This document shows, piece by piece, positions 9,474 to 18,082 of a DNA stretch of 64,000 nucleotides. The DNA comes from Streptomyces camponoticapitis. Lineage in GTDB: Bacteria; Actinomycetota; Actinomycetes; Streptomycetales; Streptomycetaceae. The translations under genes were made by a program, and so were the position numbers. The notes beneath the pieces are model-generated. The model was not told the origin of the DNA. It did not search any database and saw only the letters and a list, made by a program, of their open reading frames with translations. Every line of letters begins with the position of its first letter. The first letter of the stretch is position 1. The stretch covers positions 385,322 to 449,321 of the forward strand of contig NZ_BMMV01000002.1 of assembly GCF_014646115.1 (NCBI RefSeq), in the 5' to 3' direction.

Positions 9474-9827
9474 TCAGCGAGGGCGGTGGCCTTCGTAGTA
9501 GGTGCCGAGCTGCTGGTGATAGCCCACATCGCCAAGGTGCTTGTCCTTGTCGAACTCCGGAGACTCCTTGATCTGCTCCTTGGTCAGCTCGACGAAGACC
9601 GTGCGGGCCGCCTGGTCGACCGTCCGGACGACGCCGGCCGGCAGCAGAACGTGCTTGCCGAAGATCCAGACGCCCGTGTCGACCACGAGGTACGCGGAAC
9701 TGACGTCGTCCGAGTGCTTGTCGATCTTGCCGATACTGCCGTCGGTCGCCTCGACCTTGTATCCGATGAGGTCGGTACCCGCGGTGTGGCCGGCGGTCGG
9801 CTGGTAACCCCAAATGTTATTGCTCAT
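9474..9827 (-). CDS. PRC-barrel domain protein
   Basis: 117 residues. The PRC-barrel core is at about 18-80 (GTDLIGYKVEATDGSIGKID, then SAYLVVDTGVWIFGKHVLLP). ATG 9827 has AAGGGG nine bases upstream, so it is preferred over the start at 9848. PRC-barrel proteins of this size in actinomycetes are usually stress-related or RNA-associated; nothing here fixes the role. Its upstream region is long and gene-free. Confidence 0.85.
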   Translation of the reverse strand: MSNNIWGYQPTAGHTAGTDLIGYKVEATDGSIGKIDKHSDDVSSAYLVVDTGVWIFGKHVLLPAGVVRTVDQAARTVFVELTKEQIKESPEFDKDKHLGDVGYHQQLGTYYEGHRPR

Positions 9828-10281
9828 AAAAGTGTCCCCTTCACGCATAGAAATTCTTTCCCGTCAGCAGAAAACGCGAAAGACCGAGCAGGTTCACGCC
9901 CCGCCCGTACGGCGGCGATGCTTTCTTCAATTCATCGCGTGCCCGGGGATCCAGGTCTCACACTCCCTGTCCTGGGAGTGAATTGAGACAGTCGTCGCAC
10001 CGGCCTGCCTCCGCCGATCCGAAAATGTCTGTTTCCGCAGGTGAGGGGTGGATAATTTCCCTGCGGCAACTGTTGGGCCCGAGATGCGGCGGTGGCCGTC
10101 GTGGGCCCGTCCCGAACGAGCGGATGCACGCGCGCGGTTGAGCTCGCGCGGGGCGAACCGTCCGATGCCCTCAGGAGAGGGGGCCGGGTGGCGGGAGGAG
10201 TGTCGCTACGGCGGCTGTCACCGCGGCCCTGTGGTCGGGGCCGGTTTCGTCACGGTTCTCGGGTTGCAGCTCTTTGAGTGA
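9828..10281. other. intergenic region without a recognisable gene
   Basis: About 450 bases. I see no supported coding reading, RNA gene or strong hairpin. It carries the promoter side of the PRC-barrel gene and leads into the SDR fragment that begins after the stop at 10279. Confidence 0.5.
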
Positions 10282-10464
10282 CCGGGTGCCTACGGTCCCG
10301 ACGGCAACGCACTCGTACCGGTCGACGACTTCGCCATCCCGCGCAACGCCACCCCGGAGGAGATCGCCGACTTCATCCTCTTCGCCGCTTCTGACGAAGC
10401 CCGGTTCGCCACCGGCGCCGAAATCGTCGCCGACGGAGGCTTCACACTCGGTGCCCTCGCCTGA
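10282..10464 (+). pseudogene. C-terminal fragment of an SDR-family dehydrogenase
   Basis: The reading to the stop at 10462-10464 includes RNATPEEIADFILFAAS, FATGAEIVADGG and FTLGALA, the classic C-terminal end of SDR enzymes (cofactor-domain helix plus the D-GG motif). An in-frame stop at 10279-10281 lies directly upstream. No Rossmann fold or catalytic Tyr-Lys is present, so this is a remnant of about 60 codons. Confidence 0.7.
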
Positions 10465-10613
10465 AAGCCCTCCTACGCCGACGCATCGGGGGCCACGCCG
10501 TGCTGGGCAGGGCCCCCGTCCCGTCGGCGATGGCTGGTCGATGGCCTGCGGTGGGGGTCACGGCGCGTCGGGCGCATGACGAGGGTCTGCCCCAGCACGG
10601 ACTGGGTAGTTGT

Positions 10614-10629
10614 CTCACGCGCACGTGAG
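10614..10629. promoter_or_regulatory. palindrome upstream of the geranylgeranyl-reductase-type gene
   Basis: CTCACG-CGCA-CGTGAG is a perfect 6+6 inverted repeat with a 4-base centre, 80-95 bases before the GTG of the flavoprotein gene. It could be an operator; no regulator gene is adjacent. Confidence 0.3.
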
Positions 10630-10707
10630 CGGACTCACGGAAGCGCGCAGCGCTGGCGCGTGGCAGCAGGAGCGTCACCGGCTACCTATTGATCGAGGAG
10701 GCCGCAC

Positions 10708-12030
10708 GTGCCGCCAACAGAGCGATCACACGAATTCGCCGACGTCGGCGACAGCGAGGCGCAGGTGATCGTGGTGGGTGCGGGCCCGGCGGGTTCGACC
10801 GCGGCCCTCTACCTGGCACGGGCCGGCGTGGACGTATTGCTGCTGGAAAAGGGCACGTTCCCGCGGGACAAGGTGTGCGGTGACGGCCTCACCCCGCGGG
10901 CCGTACATCAACTGGTCCGAATGGGTGTCGACATCGATGCTCCCGGCTGGCAACGCACCAAGGGAATGCGCTGGATCTGCGACGGACGCCAGGTACACAT
11001 CGACTGGCCTCGCTCCGGCAGTCACCCGGACTTCGGCCTCACCCGCAGTCGGCACGACTTCGACGACATCCTGGCCCGCCAGGCGGTGGCCGCCGGAGCC
11101 CGGCTGCGTCTGGATACGAAAGCGACAGGTCCTCTGACCGACCGCGGCGGGCGCATCGTCGGCGTGTGCGCGATCACCGGTGCTGACAAGCAGCCACAGA
11201 CGTACCGCGCCCCCGTGGTGATCGCCGCTGACGGCGCGTCAGCGAGAACAGCCCTGGCCATGGGGCTGGAACGCGATCGAAGCAGGCCGATGGCCACCGC
11301 CGCTCGCCGTTACTACCGCAGCGGTGTCCGCACGAACGACCCGTACCTGGAGCTCTGGGCCGATCTGCTCTGCTCCCGTACCGGCCGCGACCTGCCAGGA
11401 TACGGATGGATCTTTCCGCTCGGTGACGGCCGCGTCAATGTGGGCCTGGGCGCACTTCCCCACCGGCGGCACGGAGCGGTCGATCTGCGGGCCACCATGG
11501 ACGAGTGGCTCCTCCGGCTGCCTCCGGACTGGGGGCTCAGGGAGGAGAACGCCGACTCCCCGCTGCGGAGTGCCGCGCTGCCCATGGGCTTCAATCGCAG
11601 GCCCCAGTACCACCGCGGCCTGCTCCTCATCGGCGACAGCGCGGGCATGATCAGTCCGTGGAGCGGCGAGGGCATCGTTCAGGCGATGGAGGCGGGGGAG
11701 GTCGCCGCCGAAACTGTCGCGCTCGCTCTGCACCGCCCCGGCGGGACGCCGCGTGAGCAGGCTCTGCACCAGTACCAGCGAGAGGTGAACCGCCGCTGGG
11801 GGCGGTACTACCGGCTCGGCAACTCCGTTGCCGACCTCGTACTCGCCCGTTACGGCTATCGGCCTCTCCTCAACCGCCACGTCATGGCCACGCCCGCTCT
11901 GGTCCGCACTCTCGCGCGACTCCTGACCCACGGTTCCGACGCGCCCTCGGACGACCTGATCGACACGGCGGTGCGAACGCTCGTACGGATGGTGCCCGCG
12001 CAGGTTCAACGCACCAGGTCCAAGCGCTGA
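10708..12030 (+). CDS. geranylgeranyl reductase family FAD-dependent oxidoreductase
   Basis: 440 residues. The N-terminal Rossmann motif VVGAGPAGSTAALYLARAG is at about 21-39. It is followed by the conserved KVCGDGLTPRAV segment and, late in the protein, the FAD-binding GDSAGMISPWSGEG. These mark the geranylgeranyl/digeranylgeranyl reductase group, which saturates isoprenoid chains of menaquinone or lipids. A standalone role in quinone or terpenoid tailoring is inferred. The GTG start has GAGGAGG upstream. No isoprenoid genes adjoin it. Confidence 0.85.
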   Translation: MPPTERSHEFADVGDSEAQVIVVGAGPAGSTAALYLARAGVDVLLLEKGTFPRDKVCGDGLTPRAVHQLVRMGVDIDAPGWQRTKGMRWICDGRQVHIDWPRSGSHPDFGLTRSRHDFDDILARQAVAAGARLRLDTKATGPLTDRGGRIVGVCAITGADKQPQTYRAPVVIAADGASARTALAMGLERDRSRPMATAARRYYRSGVRTNDPYLELWADLLCSRTGRDLPGYGWIFPLGDGRVNVGLGALPHRRHGAVDLRATMDEWLLRLPPDWGLREENADSPLRSAALPMGFNRRPQYHRGLLLIGDSAGMISPWSGEGIVQAMEAGEVAAETVALALHRPGGTPREQALHQYQREVNRRWGRYYRLGNSVADLVLARYGYRPLLNRHVMATPALVRTLARLLTHGSDAPSDDLIDTAVRTLVRMVPAQVQRTRSKR

Positions 12031-12484
12031 CGCGCGAGGCCAGGTCCGCAGACCCCAGGTCAGTTCAGACAGTCCAGGTGCTCCGGGTGGGCCAACTCCT
12101 GCGGCCAGAACCGCACTTCGCGGCGGCCGCGTTCGGGCTGGGCCACGCCCGTCGCCAACCCTCGCTGCCGACCTCGATCAGAAACCGGAACCGGAACTGA
12201 TCACCAACAGCCAGGAGGCATGCCGCGACTCGGGGGATCTTGAGGCATCCGAGCCCGGCCTGACCTGCATGGATGAGGTTCCGGGCCGGGTCGCGGGGAG
12301 CGCTGCGTCATTGACGCGATTTACCGATAATCGTAGGCTGCCTCGCCGTCTACTCCGACCATGTCCCTGACACAACTCCTCGCGTATGCGGGGCCGTTAC
12401 CGTCGCCTCCCCCACGGCAGGTCAAGGCCTCCGCCCGACCGGTGCATCCGCACCACCACGCACCCACAACTCTGGGAGACGCAT
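12031..12484. other. intergenic region, possible decayed minus-strand coding
   Basis: About 450 bases between two plus-strand genes. On the minus strand near 12058-12190, short protein-like stretches appear in two different frames (for example REVRFWPQELAHPEHL before a stop at 12063). I could not assign them to a family, and there is no start. No terminator is evident. Confidence 0.3.
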
Positions 12485-14353
12485 GTGAAAAGACGTCGCT
12501 CGGCCACATGGGCCGCCTCAACACTCGTCGCGGCCCTCGCGTTGACCGGCACGCTCACCGGCCCCGTCGCCGCGGCCGAGGATCGCGCGGTCGCGGGCGA
12601 GGTCGCCACCGCGACCGACCCCGTCACGCACGCGGAGAACGACCGCGTCCCGGAGGGGTCCGTCTGGACGCAGAGCTACTTCCCGTCCTCGGACCGCTCC
12701 GGCACCGAACTGCACGCCGACGTCCTCCTCCCCGAGGCACTGCCCAAGAAGAAGCGCGTTCCCGTCATCCTCTCGATCGGCCCCTACTTCGGGCACTCTG
12801 GACAGACCGGTACCGAGGACTGGACGCACACCGGCCCCTCGTCCCGCTTCCAGGACTTCATCGAGGGCACCGACCTGTTCGACGAGGGGTACGCCTTCGT
12901 CATGGTGGACCTGCGCGGCTTCGGCGGCTCCACCGGCTGCCTCGACTGGGGCGGGCCGGGCGAGCAGGCCGACGTCAAGGCCGCCATCGACTGGGCGGCG
13001 AAGCAGCCGTGGTCCACCGGTGCGGTGGGCATGTACGGCAAGTCGTACGACGCCGTCACCGGCCTCATCGGCAACAACCTGGATCAGAGGGCGCTCAAGG
13101 CCGTCGTCGCCCAGGAGCCCGTGTGGGACATGTACCAGTACATCTACTCCAACGGGGTGCCCCGCCCGAACGTCACCGGTACCGCCAACGCCTACAACTC
13201 CATCGCCACCCTTGGTCAGATGGCGGACGACGACGCGCGCTACCAGGCCAACGCCCGGTGGGAGGAGACCCACCCCGAGTGCCTCACCGAGAACTCGGCC
13301 GGATACCGAATAGCCGACCAGCGGGACAAGCACTGGACCTCCCGCGACCTGGCCAAGATGGCCAAGCGCACCGACACTCCACTGTTCGTCACGCAGGGCT
13401 TCATCGAGAACAACACCAAGCCCGAGGAGATGCAGGAGTACCTCGCCAATCACAAGGGCCCGGAGCGGGGGTGGCTCGGCCAGTGGGACCACGTGCGGGG
13501 CGGTGACCGCACCAGCGACGGGCGTCTGGCCATGGGACGCGAGGGCTGGTACGACGAGACGCTCTCCTTCTACGACCAGTACCTCAAGGGCATCAAGCCG
13601 AAGGTCAACTACCCGGCCTACTCGGTCCAGGACTCCACCGGCACCTGGCGTGCCCAGAAGACGTGGCCCGTCGTGGAGCGGCCCGTGACCGTCAAGCTCG
13701 GCGACGGCTCGTACGTGGACGACGGCGGTGCCTCGGCGCGCGTAGGCCTGGCCCCGTCCGGCGAGGCGACGCCGCGGTCACGCGAACAGGCTCCCGGCGA
13801 GTGGGACATGGAGAACGCGCCCGCGCTCGACCCGGCCGCGCCGAACGGCCTGGCCAAGGGACAGGCGAAGCGCCAGAAGGCCGGTGAGATCACGTCCAGC
13901 TTCTTCGTGTGGTCCAAGCCGGTCAAGGAAGCCGTGCGCGTCACCGGGACCCCACAGGTCTCCCTGACCGCCAAGGGCCAGGGCAACGTCATGGTCAAGT
14001 TGTACGACGTCGCTCCCGACGGCACCGCCGTCATGTTCGACGAGCAGGTCTCCCTGCTGGACTCGGGCAAGTTGACGGTCGACCTCAAGGCGACCGACTG
14101 GACCCTGACAACCGGGCACGTCCTGGCGGTGGAGATCGGCTCCATCCAGACGGGTTCATGGCGAGACACACCCTCCGGCGAGACGATCAAGGTCAAGGAC
14201 GCACGGGTCGAACTGGCCCTGGACGACCCGGCCGACGACCGCGCCACCGGCGGGGCCCGCTCACCGTTCCTGGACACCTACCTGGCCCAGTACACGGTGG
14301 ACCTGCCGGCCGGTCCCGCATCGTTCACGCTGCCCTCCGGCGGTCGCCGCTGA
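12485..14353 (+). CDS. secreted S15/CocE-type peptidase or acyl hydrolase
   Basis: 622 residues. GTG 12485 (GGGAG upstream) gives a Sec signal peptide VKRRRSATWAASTLVAALAL ending near GPVAAAE. The alpha/beta-hydrolase domain follows, with nucleophile Ser187 in MYGKSYDAVTG and a candidate catalytic His336 in WDHVRGG. A C-terminal jelly-roll (about 400-620, FVWSKPVKEAVRVTG, LDTYLAQYTVDLP) is typical of the X-Pro dipeptidyl-peptidase S15/CocE family. It probably releases dipeptides or hydrolyses esters outside the cell. A longer open frame upstream to 12386 lacks a signal peptide and is not used. A terminator follows at once. Confidence 0.88.
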   Translation: MKRRRSATWAASTLVAALALTGTLTGPVAAAEDRAVAGEVATATDPVTHAENDRVPEGSVWTQSYFPSSDRSGTELHADVLLPEALPKKKRVPVILSIGPYFGHSGQTGTEDWTHTGPSSRFQDFIEGTDLFDEGYAFVMVDLRGFGGSTGCLDWGGPGEQADVKAAIDWAAKQPWSTGAVGMYGKSYDAVTGLIGNNLDQRALKAVVAQEPVWDMYQYIYSNGVPRPNVTGTANAYNSIATLGQMADDDARYQANARWEETHPECLTENSAGYRIADQRDKHWTSRDLAKMAKRTDTPLFVTQGFIENNTKPEEMQEYLANHKGPERGWLGQWDHVRGGDRTSDGRLAMGREGWYDETLSFYDQYLKGIKPKVNYPAYSVQDSTGTWRAQKTWPVVERPVTVKLGDGSYVDDGGASARVGLAPSGEATPRSREQAPGEWDMENAPALDPAAPNGLAKGQAKRQKAGEITSSFFVWSKPVKEAVRVTGTPQVSLTAKGQGNVMVKLYDVAPDGTAVMFDEQVSLLDSGKLTVDLKATDWTLTTGHVLAVEIGSIQTGSWRDTPSGETIKVKDARVELALDDPADDRATGGARSPFLDTYLAQYTVDLPAGPASFTLPSGGRR

Positions 14354-14393
14354 CCCTCCGGTCGAGGTCGGTGGGTCCGCTCATGTAGCCGCT

Positions 14394-14422
14394 CCGCCGC
14401 CGAAGGTCTCCTTCGGCGGCGG
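14394..14422 (+). terminator. intrinsic terminator hairpin after the S15 peptidase gene
   Basis: A 13-bp perfect stem (CCGCCGCCGAAGG with CCTTCGGCGGCGG) with loop TCT, starting 40 bases after the stop codon. Confidence 0.8.
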
Positions 14423-14727
14423 CGCCGCTGGGGCGGTGCGCGGCGGCCGGGTGCGGAAACCACTTCGCGGACCAGTCACGCGACCGGACGCGCCGGTTCT
14501 GTTCCAACGCGTGCGCGAGCCGTACGACGGTCGCGGCGTATCGGGCCGGGGCGGAGAAGAACTCATAGGTCCTGTTTGAGAAGTGGCGTCGTCCGCCCGC
14601 AGGGCGGGGCCGTACTTGGACGACTCCGACAGCGCAGGGGGCACCTCCCGTGCCCGAAGGGCGACGAGGCGTCGCCGGCAGATGATCGCGCGGGAGTCTT
14701 CGAGGATCCGCCGGGCCGGATGGCCCG
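14423..14727. other. gene-free stretch with a possible IS-end relic
   Basis: No credible gene. Bases 14568-14600 (containing GTTTGAGAAGTGGCGTCGTC) resemble bases 54848-54879 of this window. Both look like the outer end of an IS5-type element, but no transposase adjoins this copy. Confidence 0.3.
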
Positions 14728-15180
14728 TCAGGGACGGTTCTGCGGAGTGAGCAGCACGATCGGGATCTCGCGGGCCGTCTTCTGCGCGTACTCGTCGTAC
14801 AGCGGGAAGATGCGCGCCATCTGGCGCCACAGGGCCTCGCGTTCGGCTGGGGACGCGACCCGGGCGCGAGCGGTGAATCGACGGCCGCCGGCCTGCACCC
14901 CGACGCTGGGGTCCGCCTGGAGGTTCTTGAACCATGCCGGATCCTCGTCGGCACCTCCTTTGGAGGCGACGACGACGAAGTCCTCGCCCGCGGTGCCGTA
15001 GATCAGGCATGTGCGGCGCGGTATGCCGGTCCTGCGTCCGGTCGTGGCGAGTACGAGCGTGTAGACGCCGTTCGACTCGTGTCCCTCGGTGCCGCCCGAG
15101 GCCAGATACGTACGAGTCTGCTCGGCGACCCAGTCCCATTGCGAGTCGGTGGCGTGGTCGAGGTCATCGGCGACAGCCAT
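14728..15180 (-). CDS. Ddn-type deazaflavin (F420)-dependent nitroreductase family protein
   Basis: 150 residues. The split-barrel core contains YTLVLATTGRRTGIPRR, EDFVVVASKGGADEDPAWFKNL and DPSVGVQAGGRRF. These are the signature blocks of the Ddn family, which reduce substrates with F420H2 (the K-GG and W-NL segments line the cofactor site). ATG has AAAGGA upstream. The natural substrate is unknown. The gene stands alone. Confidence 0.9.
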   Translation of the reverse strand: MAVADDLDHATDSQWDWVAEQTRTYLASGGTEGHESNGVYTLVLATTGRRTGIPRRTCLIYGTAGEDFVVVASKGGADEDPAWFKNLQADPSVGVQAGGRRFTARARVASPAEREALWRQMARIFPLYDEYAQKTAREIPIVLLTPQNRP

Positions 15181-15237
15181 GACGGTGGGTCCTTTCCGGA
15201 AGGGAATCGTTGCGTAACGTGCTGACTGGCTTGTTCA

Positions 15238-15297
15238 GTTGAGCTCCCCGGCCGACCCGACGACCGTGCCGTCGGGGCCGCGGGCGTAGCAGTACCG
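15238..15297 (-). pseudogene. short C-terminal remnant of a VOC/glyoxalase protein
   Basis: The minus-strand reading YCYARGPDGTVVGSAGEL followed by a stop resembles the last strand of vicinal-oxygen-chelate proteins. Only about 20 codons remain, in a 450-base intergenic stretch (15181-15628) that otherwise holds nothing I can name. Confidence 0.35.
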
Positions 15298-15628
15298 GTG
15301 GATGCTTGTTGCGGCTGCTCGTGCCCCTGGGATGGAGCTGACCCGGAGTTCTCGACACGACAACGCCTGTGACGGCAGTCACAGTTCCTGCCGGGCGGGA
15401 CGAGGCTGGAGAGCCCCAGGCAGCGAGTCGGCCTCCGCAGGGCCGCAGTTGGAGCGCCCGGCTTCGGCGGGATTCCTCACACCGTCGGAGCCGGCACACC
15501 TCACGCGGCTGGACTTCACCTCATCAAGTGAACTGCCGTCACCGCCCGGGCGTGCCGCGGTGCGCCCACCTGATGGTGGAGGTGATCCCGACCAGTACGG
15601 GCTCCGTACGGAACAAGGTGTTGAGGCC

Positions 15629-16162
15629 ATGCGCGCAGAGGCAGTGTCCCGCGTCAAACTCGTCTTCTCCCTGCTCGACGCGGACGGTAACGGATATCTG
15701 GAGGCCGAGGACTTCGACCTGATGTCGAGTCGTGTCACCGCGGCGGCTCATGGCTCCGGGGCGCCGGCGAAGGAGGCGATGCGGCTCGCGTTCCAGCGGT
15801 ACTGGACAACTCTGAAGACCGAACTGGACGCCAACCGCGACGGCCGGGTGAGCTTCGACGAGTACGTGGGGTGCGTGCTCAGCCCAGAGCGATTCGACGC
15901 GACGATCGGCGAGTTCGCGGAGGCGCTCTCGGCGCTCGGCGACCCCGACGGCGACGGACGGATCGAGCGCGCCCTCTTCACCGACCTCATGCTGGCGATC
16001 GGATTCTCCCCGGCCAACATCGACGCTCTCTTCAACGCCTTCGGCCCGGACAAGGACGACCGGATCACGGTCCCGACCTGGTCGGAGGGGATCAAGGAGT
16101 ACTACGCCCCCAACCGCGCGGGCATCCCCGGCGATCACTTGGTGGCGGGCGTGCCGAGCTGA
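15629..16162 (+). CDS. EF-hand calcium-binding protein (calerythrin-like)
   Basis: 177 residues. Loop 1 is at residues 17-28 (DADGNGYLEAED), loop 2 at 67-78 (DANRDGRVSFDE) and loop 3 at 105-116 (DPDGDGRIERAL, with Leu where Glu is usual at position 12). A fourth loop near 139-150 is degenerate. The four-hand layout and length match bacterial calerythrin-type calcium buffers or sensors. ATG 15629 was chosen because it begins just before the first helix; its ribosome site is weak. A shared bidirectional terminator follows. Confidence 0.88.
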   Translation: MRAEAVSRVKLVFSLLDADGNGYLEAEDFDLMSSRVTAAAHGSGAPAKEAMRLAFQRYWTTLKTELDANRDGRVSFDEYVGCVLSPERFDATIGEFAEALSALGDPDGDGRIERALFTDLMLAIGFSPANIDALFNAFGPDKDDRITVPTWSEGIKEYYAPNRAGIPGDHLVAGVPS

Positions 16163-16180
16163 ACCGGCCCCAGAAAGGGG

Positions 16181-16212
16181 GGAGTGGAGTGTCACGCGTG
16201 ACACTCCACTCC
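16181..16212. terminator. bidirectional terminator, 32-base perfect palindrome
   Basis: Arm GGAGTGGAGTGTCACG is followed directly by its reverse complement. It sits between the stop of the EF-hand gene and the stop of the convergent small basic protein gene. Confidence 0.85.
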
Positions 16213-16243
16213 CGGCCCATCCAGAAACGACCGGCCGACCGGC

Positions 16244-16570
16244 TCAGCGGCCCACGGCCTTGCGCAGTTGCTCCTTGTTCATGGACGAGCGCCCTTCGAC
16301 GTTCTTCTTCTTCGCCTCCGCGTAGAGCTGGTCCCGCGTCGGGCCCTGAGGCCCCTTGTGGGAACGCTCACCCCCACGCTGCGAGGCGGACTTGGGGTCT
16401 CGTGTGGACGTCTTGCTTGCGGACTTGGCCTCACCCGACCGGGCGCGTTCCTTGTTGACCGTGCGCGAGGCGATCTCCTTCGCACGGCCTTCCGGCGTAC
16501 CGCGCTTCTCGGCGCCCTGCTTGATGTGCTCGTACTGCCGCTCTCGCTTGGGACTGGATCCTGCGGGCAC
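16244..16570 (-). CDS. small basic protein with a Rho_N-like C-terminal helix ('plasmid stabilization' type)
   Basis: 108 residues, very rich in K, R, E and S. The C-terminus (about 78-108: DQLYAEAKKKNVEGRSSMNK then EQLRKAVGR) resembles a Rho N-terminal/SAP-like helix-extended-loop motif. Similar Streptomyces proteins are often labelled plasmid stabilization proteins, without proof. GTG start with a strong AAGGAGG nine bases upstream. Probably cytoplasmic and nucleic-acid binding; the function is not known. Confidence 0.75.
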   Translation of the reverse strand: MPAGSSPKRERQYEHIKQGAEKRGTPEGRAKEIASRTVNKERARSGEAKSASKTSTRDPKSASQRGGERSHKGPQGPTRDQLYAEAKKKNVEGRSSMNKEQLRKAVGR

Positions 16571-16688
16571 GACGGGCCTCCTTTTCGACCTGTTCGGGTG
16601 TGACCGCTATAGGTACCCCCGCGCCCACCGGTTCTCACGACGCGGGGCGTGTCGGCCTCCGGCAGTGGGGTGCGGTGTAACACGAGAA

Positions 16689-16708
16689 TCGAATGTGCGT
16701 TCTAATAT
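16689..16708 (+). promoter_or_regulatory. LexA-like SOS box with overlapping -10 and likely leaderless start
   Basis: TCGAATGTGCGTTCTA (16689-16704) matches the actinobacterial LexA box TCGAAC-N4-GTTCGA except for two positions. A -10-like TAATAT (16703-16708) follows, and ATG begins five bases later, so the transcript probably starts at or next to the start codon. Box and -10 overlap, as expected for repression. Confidence 0.55.
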
Positions 16709-16712
16709 TGGG

Positions 16713-16961
16713 ATGGACGCCCACTCTCTGCCTGAGGACCTGGTGAAGGCCCGCCGTGCTTTCACCGCCACCTACGAGGCGCTTGCCGCGCCGTGCCCCG
16801 GGCAGGACCGGGCCGCTCTGCGCCGTCGGCTGCTGCGATTGTCGGTACGGATCTGGTGGCACCCGTACTGGACCACCAGCCGCACGGGACCGGCGGCCAG
16901 GGTGCGACTCCGGGAACTGGCCCGCACCTCCACAGGCCCGGAGGGTCCGGGGGAGAGGTGA
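16713..16961 (+). CDS. small conserved protein, probably DNA-damage inducible
   Basis: 82 residues. The visible segments LPEDLVKARRAFTATYEALA and LRRLLRLSVRIWWHPYW, and the arginine-rich C-terminus, remind me of small hypothetical proteins seen in other streptomycetes. I know no function. It is helical and cytoplasmic by appearance. The start is fixed by the adjacent -10 and LexA-like box, which imply leaderless, SOS-controlled expression. Confidence 0.65.
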   Translation: MDAHSLPEDLVKARRAFTATYEALAAPCPGQDRAALRRRLLRLSVRIWWHPYWTTSRTGPAARVRLRELARTSTGPEGPGER

Positions 16962-17064
16962 GAAGTCCGCCGCCCGAGCGACAGCCGTGACGACGAGCGG
17001 TCAGTTCCCAACAGGCGCCCCGTTCAGGGGTGTTCACATCTCTGGCACCCGATACAGTGAAGCA

Positions 17065-17856
17065 GTGCCCCGGTTGCCGAAAAACCCGCTGCGACTGATC
17101 CGGGATGACGACCGCGACACGGCTGTGGAGCGCCTGCGGGATGCGTACGCCGAAGGGCACATCACACACGAGGAGTTGGACGGACGTCTCGGCCGGGCGC
17201 TCACCGCCAGGACACGTGGCGAGCTCCTGTCGTCTCTGGACTCGCTCCCGGAGGCGGACGCCGGCACGACCTCCACGATCTCCGCCGCCGCCGGACGGAT
17301 CCAACGGCGTGGCGCCTGGCGGGTACCCAGGAGCCTCAAGGTCGCGTCCGCGTTCGGAAGGGTGCACGTGGCCCTGGCCCGCCCCGGCGCTCAGACGGAC
17401 GCGCTGCGCGACGTGTTCAGTTCGCTCATGGTCTTCGACGAGGTCAATGGGTACCTGCGCGGCATGATCACCGGACTGGACATCCGGTACCCGGGCGGAG
17501 GCGACCACCCTCTGGCGGGCCGCCGGGTTCCCGACGCCGACCTCAAGACGCCCGACGGCGCCACCCGCGTCTACGAACTGCTGCACGCCGCCCGCCCCGT
17601 ACTGCTCGACCTGCGCGGCAGCGCCGAGTTGGCGGCTGCTGCCGAGGGCTGGGCCGGTCGCGTCGATATCGTCGAGGCGCGGAGCGAGGACGACAACTGG
17701 ACCGTTCCGGCCGCCGGTGAGATCCCCGCCCCCGCCGCTCTCCTCATCCGCCCCGACGGCCATGTCGCCTGGGCGGCCGGGCCCGGCGGCGCGCTCGACA
17801 CCTCGGCGCTCCGGACCGCTCTCACCACCTGGTTCGGCCCGGTCCTGCAGGGGTGA
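17065..17856 (+). CDS. fusion of a DUF1707 domain with the C-terminal domain of an FAD aromatic hydroxylase
   Basis: 263 residues. Residues 9-62 are a DUF1707 domain (LRLIRDDDRDTAVERLRDAY, ITHEELDGRLGRALTARTRG), and residues 83-102 still follow DUF1707 proteins (GAWRVPRSLKVASAFGRVHV). From about 105 the sequence becomes the tail of a class A flavoprotein hydroxylase: FDEVNGYLRGMITGLDIRYP, HPLAGRRVPDADL, and RPDGHVAWAA before TALTTWFG. That tail is a thioredoxin-like dimerisation domain; the FAD domain is absent. The junction falls near 17365-17385. The frame is open throughout, so it may be expressed. A catalytic role is unlikely. Confidence 0.75.
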   Translation: MPRLPKNPLRLIRDDDRDTAVERLRDAYAEGHITHEELDGRLGRALTARTRGELLSSLDSLPEADAGTTSTISAAAGRIQRRGAWRVPRSLKVASAFGRVHVALARPGAQTDALRDVFSSLMVFDEVNGYLRGMITGLDIRYPGGGDHPLAGRRVPDADLKTPDGATRVYELLHAARPVLLDLRGSAELAAAAEGWAGRVDIVEARSEDDNWTVPAAGEIPAPAALLIRPDGHVAWAAGPGGALDTSALRTALTTWFGPVLQG

Positions 17857-18052
17857 GGCACCGCCCGAGTGGCGGTAGGTCGGGGTCGGTCAGTCGGGCG
17901 GCTCGGGCTGAGGAGGCCCAGCCGACTCGCGCGACACCAACCTGCGACAACTTGGCGCCGCCACCTCACCCCCCATTTGACCTGCAACAACAGATCGGCC
18001 TGGCGCCACGTAATGCCATCTGCGCCATGTTTCCGACCTTCGGGCTTGCCAA

Positions 18053-18082
18053 TGGCGCAACAGTGGTGCCACTATTGCGTCA
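18053..18082. promoter_or_regulatory. inverted repeat operator at the start of the regulator operon
   Basis: Left arm TGGCGCAACAGTGG and right arm CCACTATTGCGTCA match at 12 of 14 positions, separated by two bases. The repeat ends on the first base of the ATG. Its placement suggests autoregulation by the ribbon-helix-helix protein encoded next. Confidence 0.6.

Noticed and set aside
9828..9900. Possible sigma-B promoter upstream of the PRC-barrel gene
   Set aside because: A GGGAA-like -10 is present, but no GNNT element lies at 14-16 bases.
10488..10516. GGGGGCC/GGCCCCC hairpin after the SDR fragment
   Set aside because: Only a 7-bp stem with a long loop; not convincing as a terminator.
12058..12190. 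Protein-like minus-strand readings before the S15 peptidase
   Set aside because: The readings change frame, have no start and could not be assigned to a family; kept only as a note.
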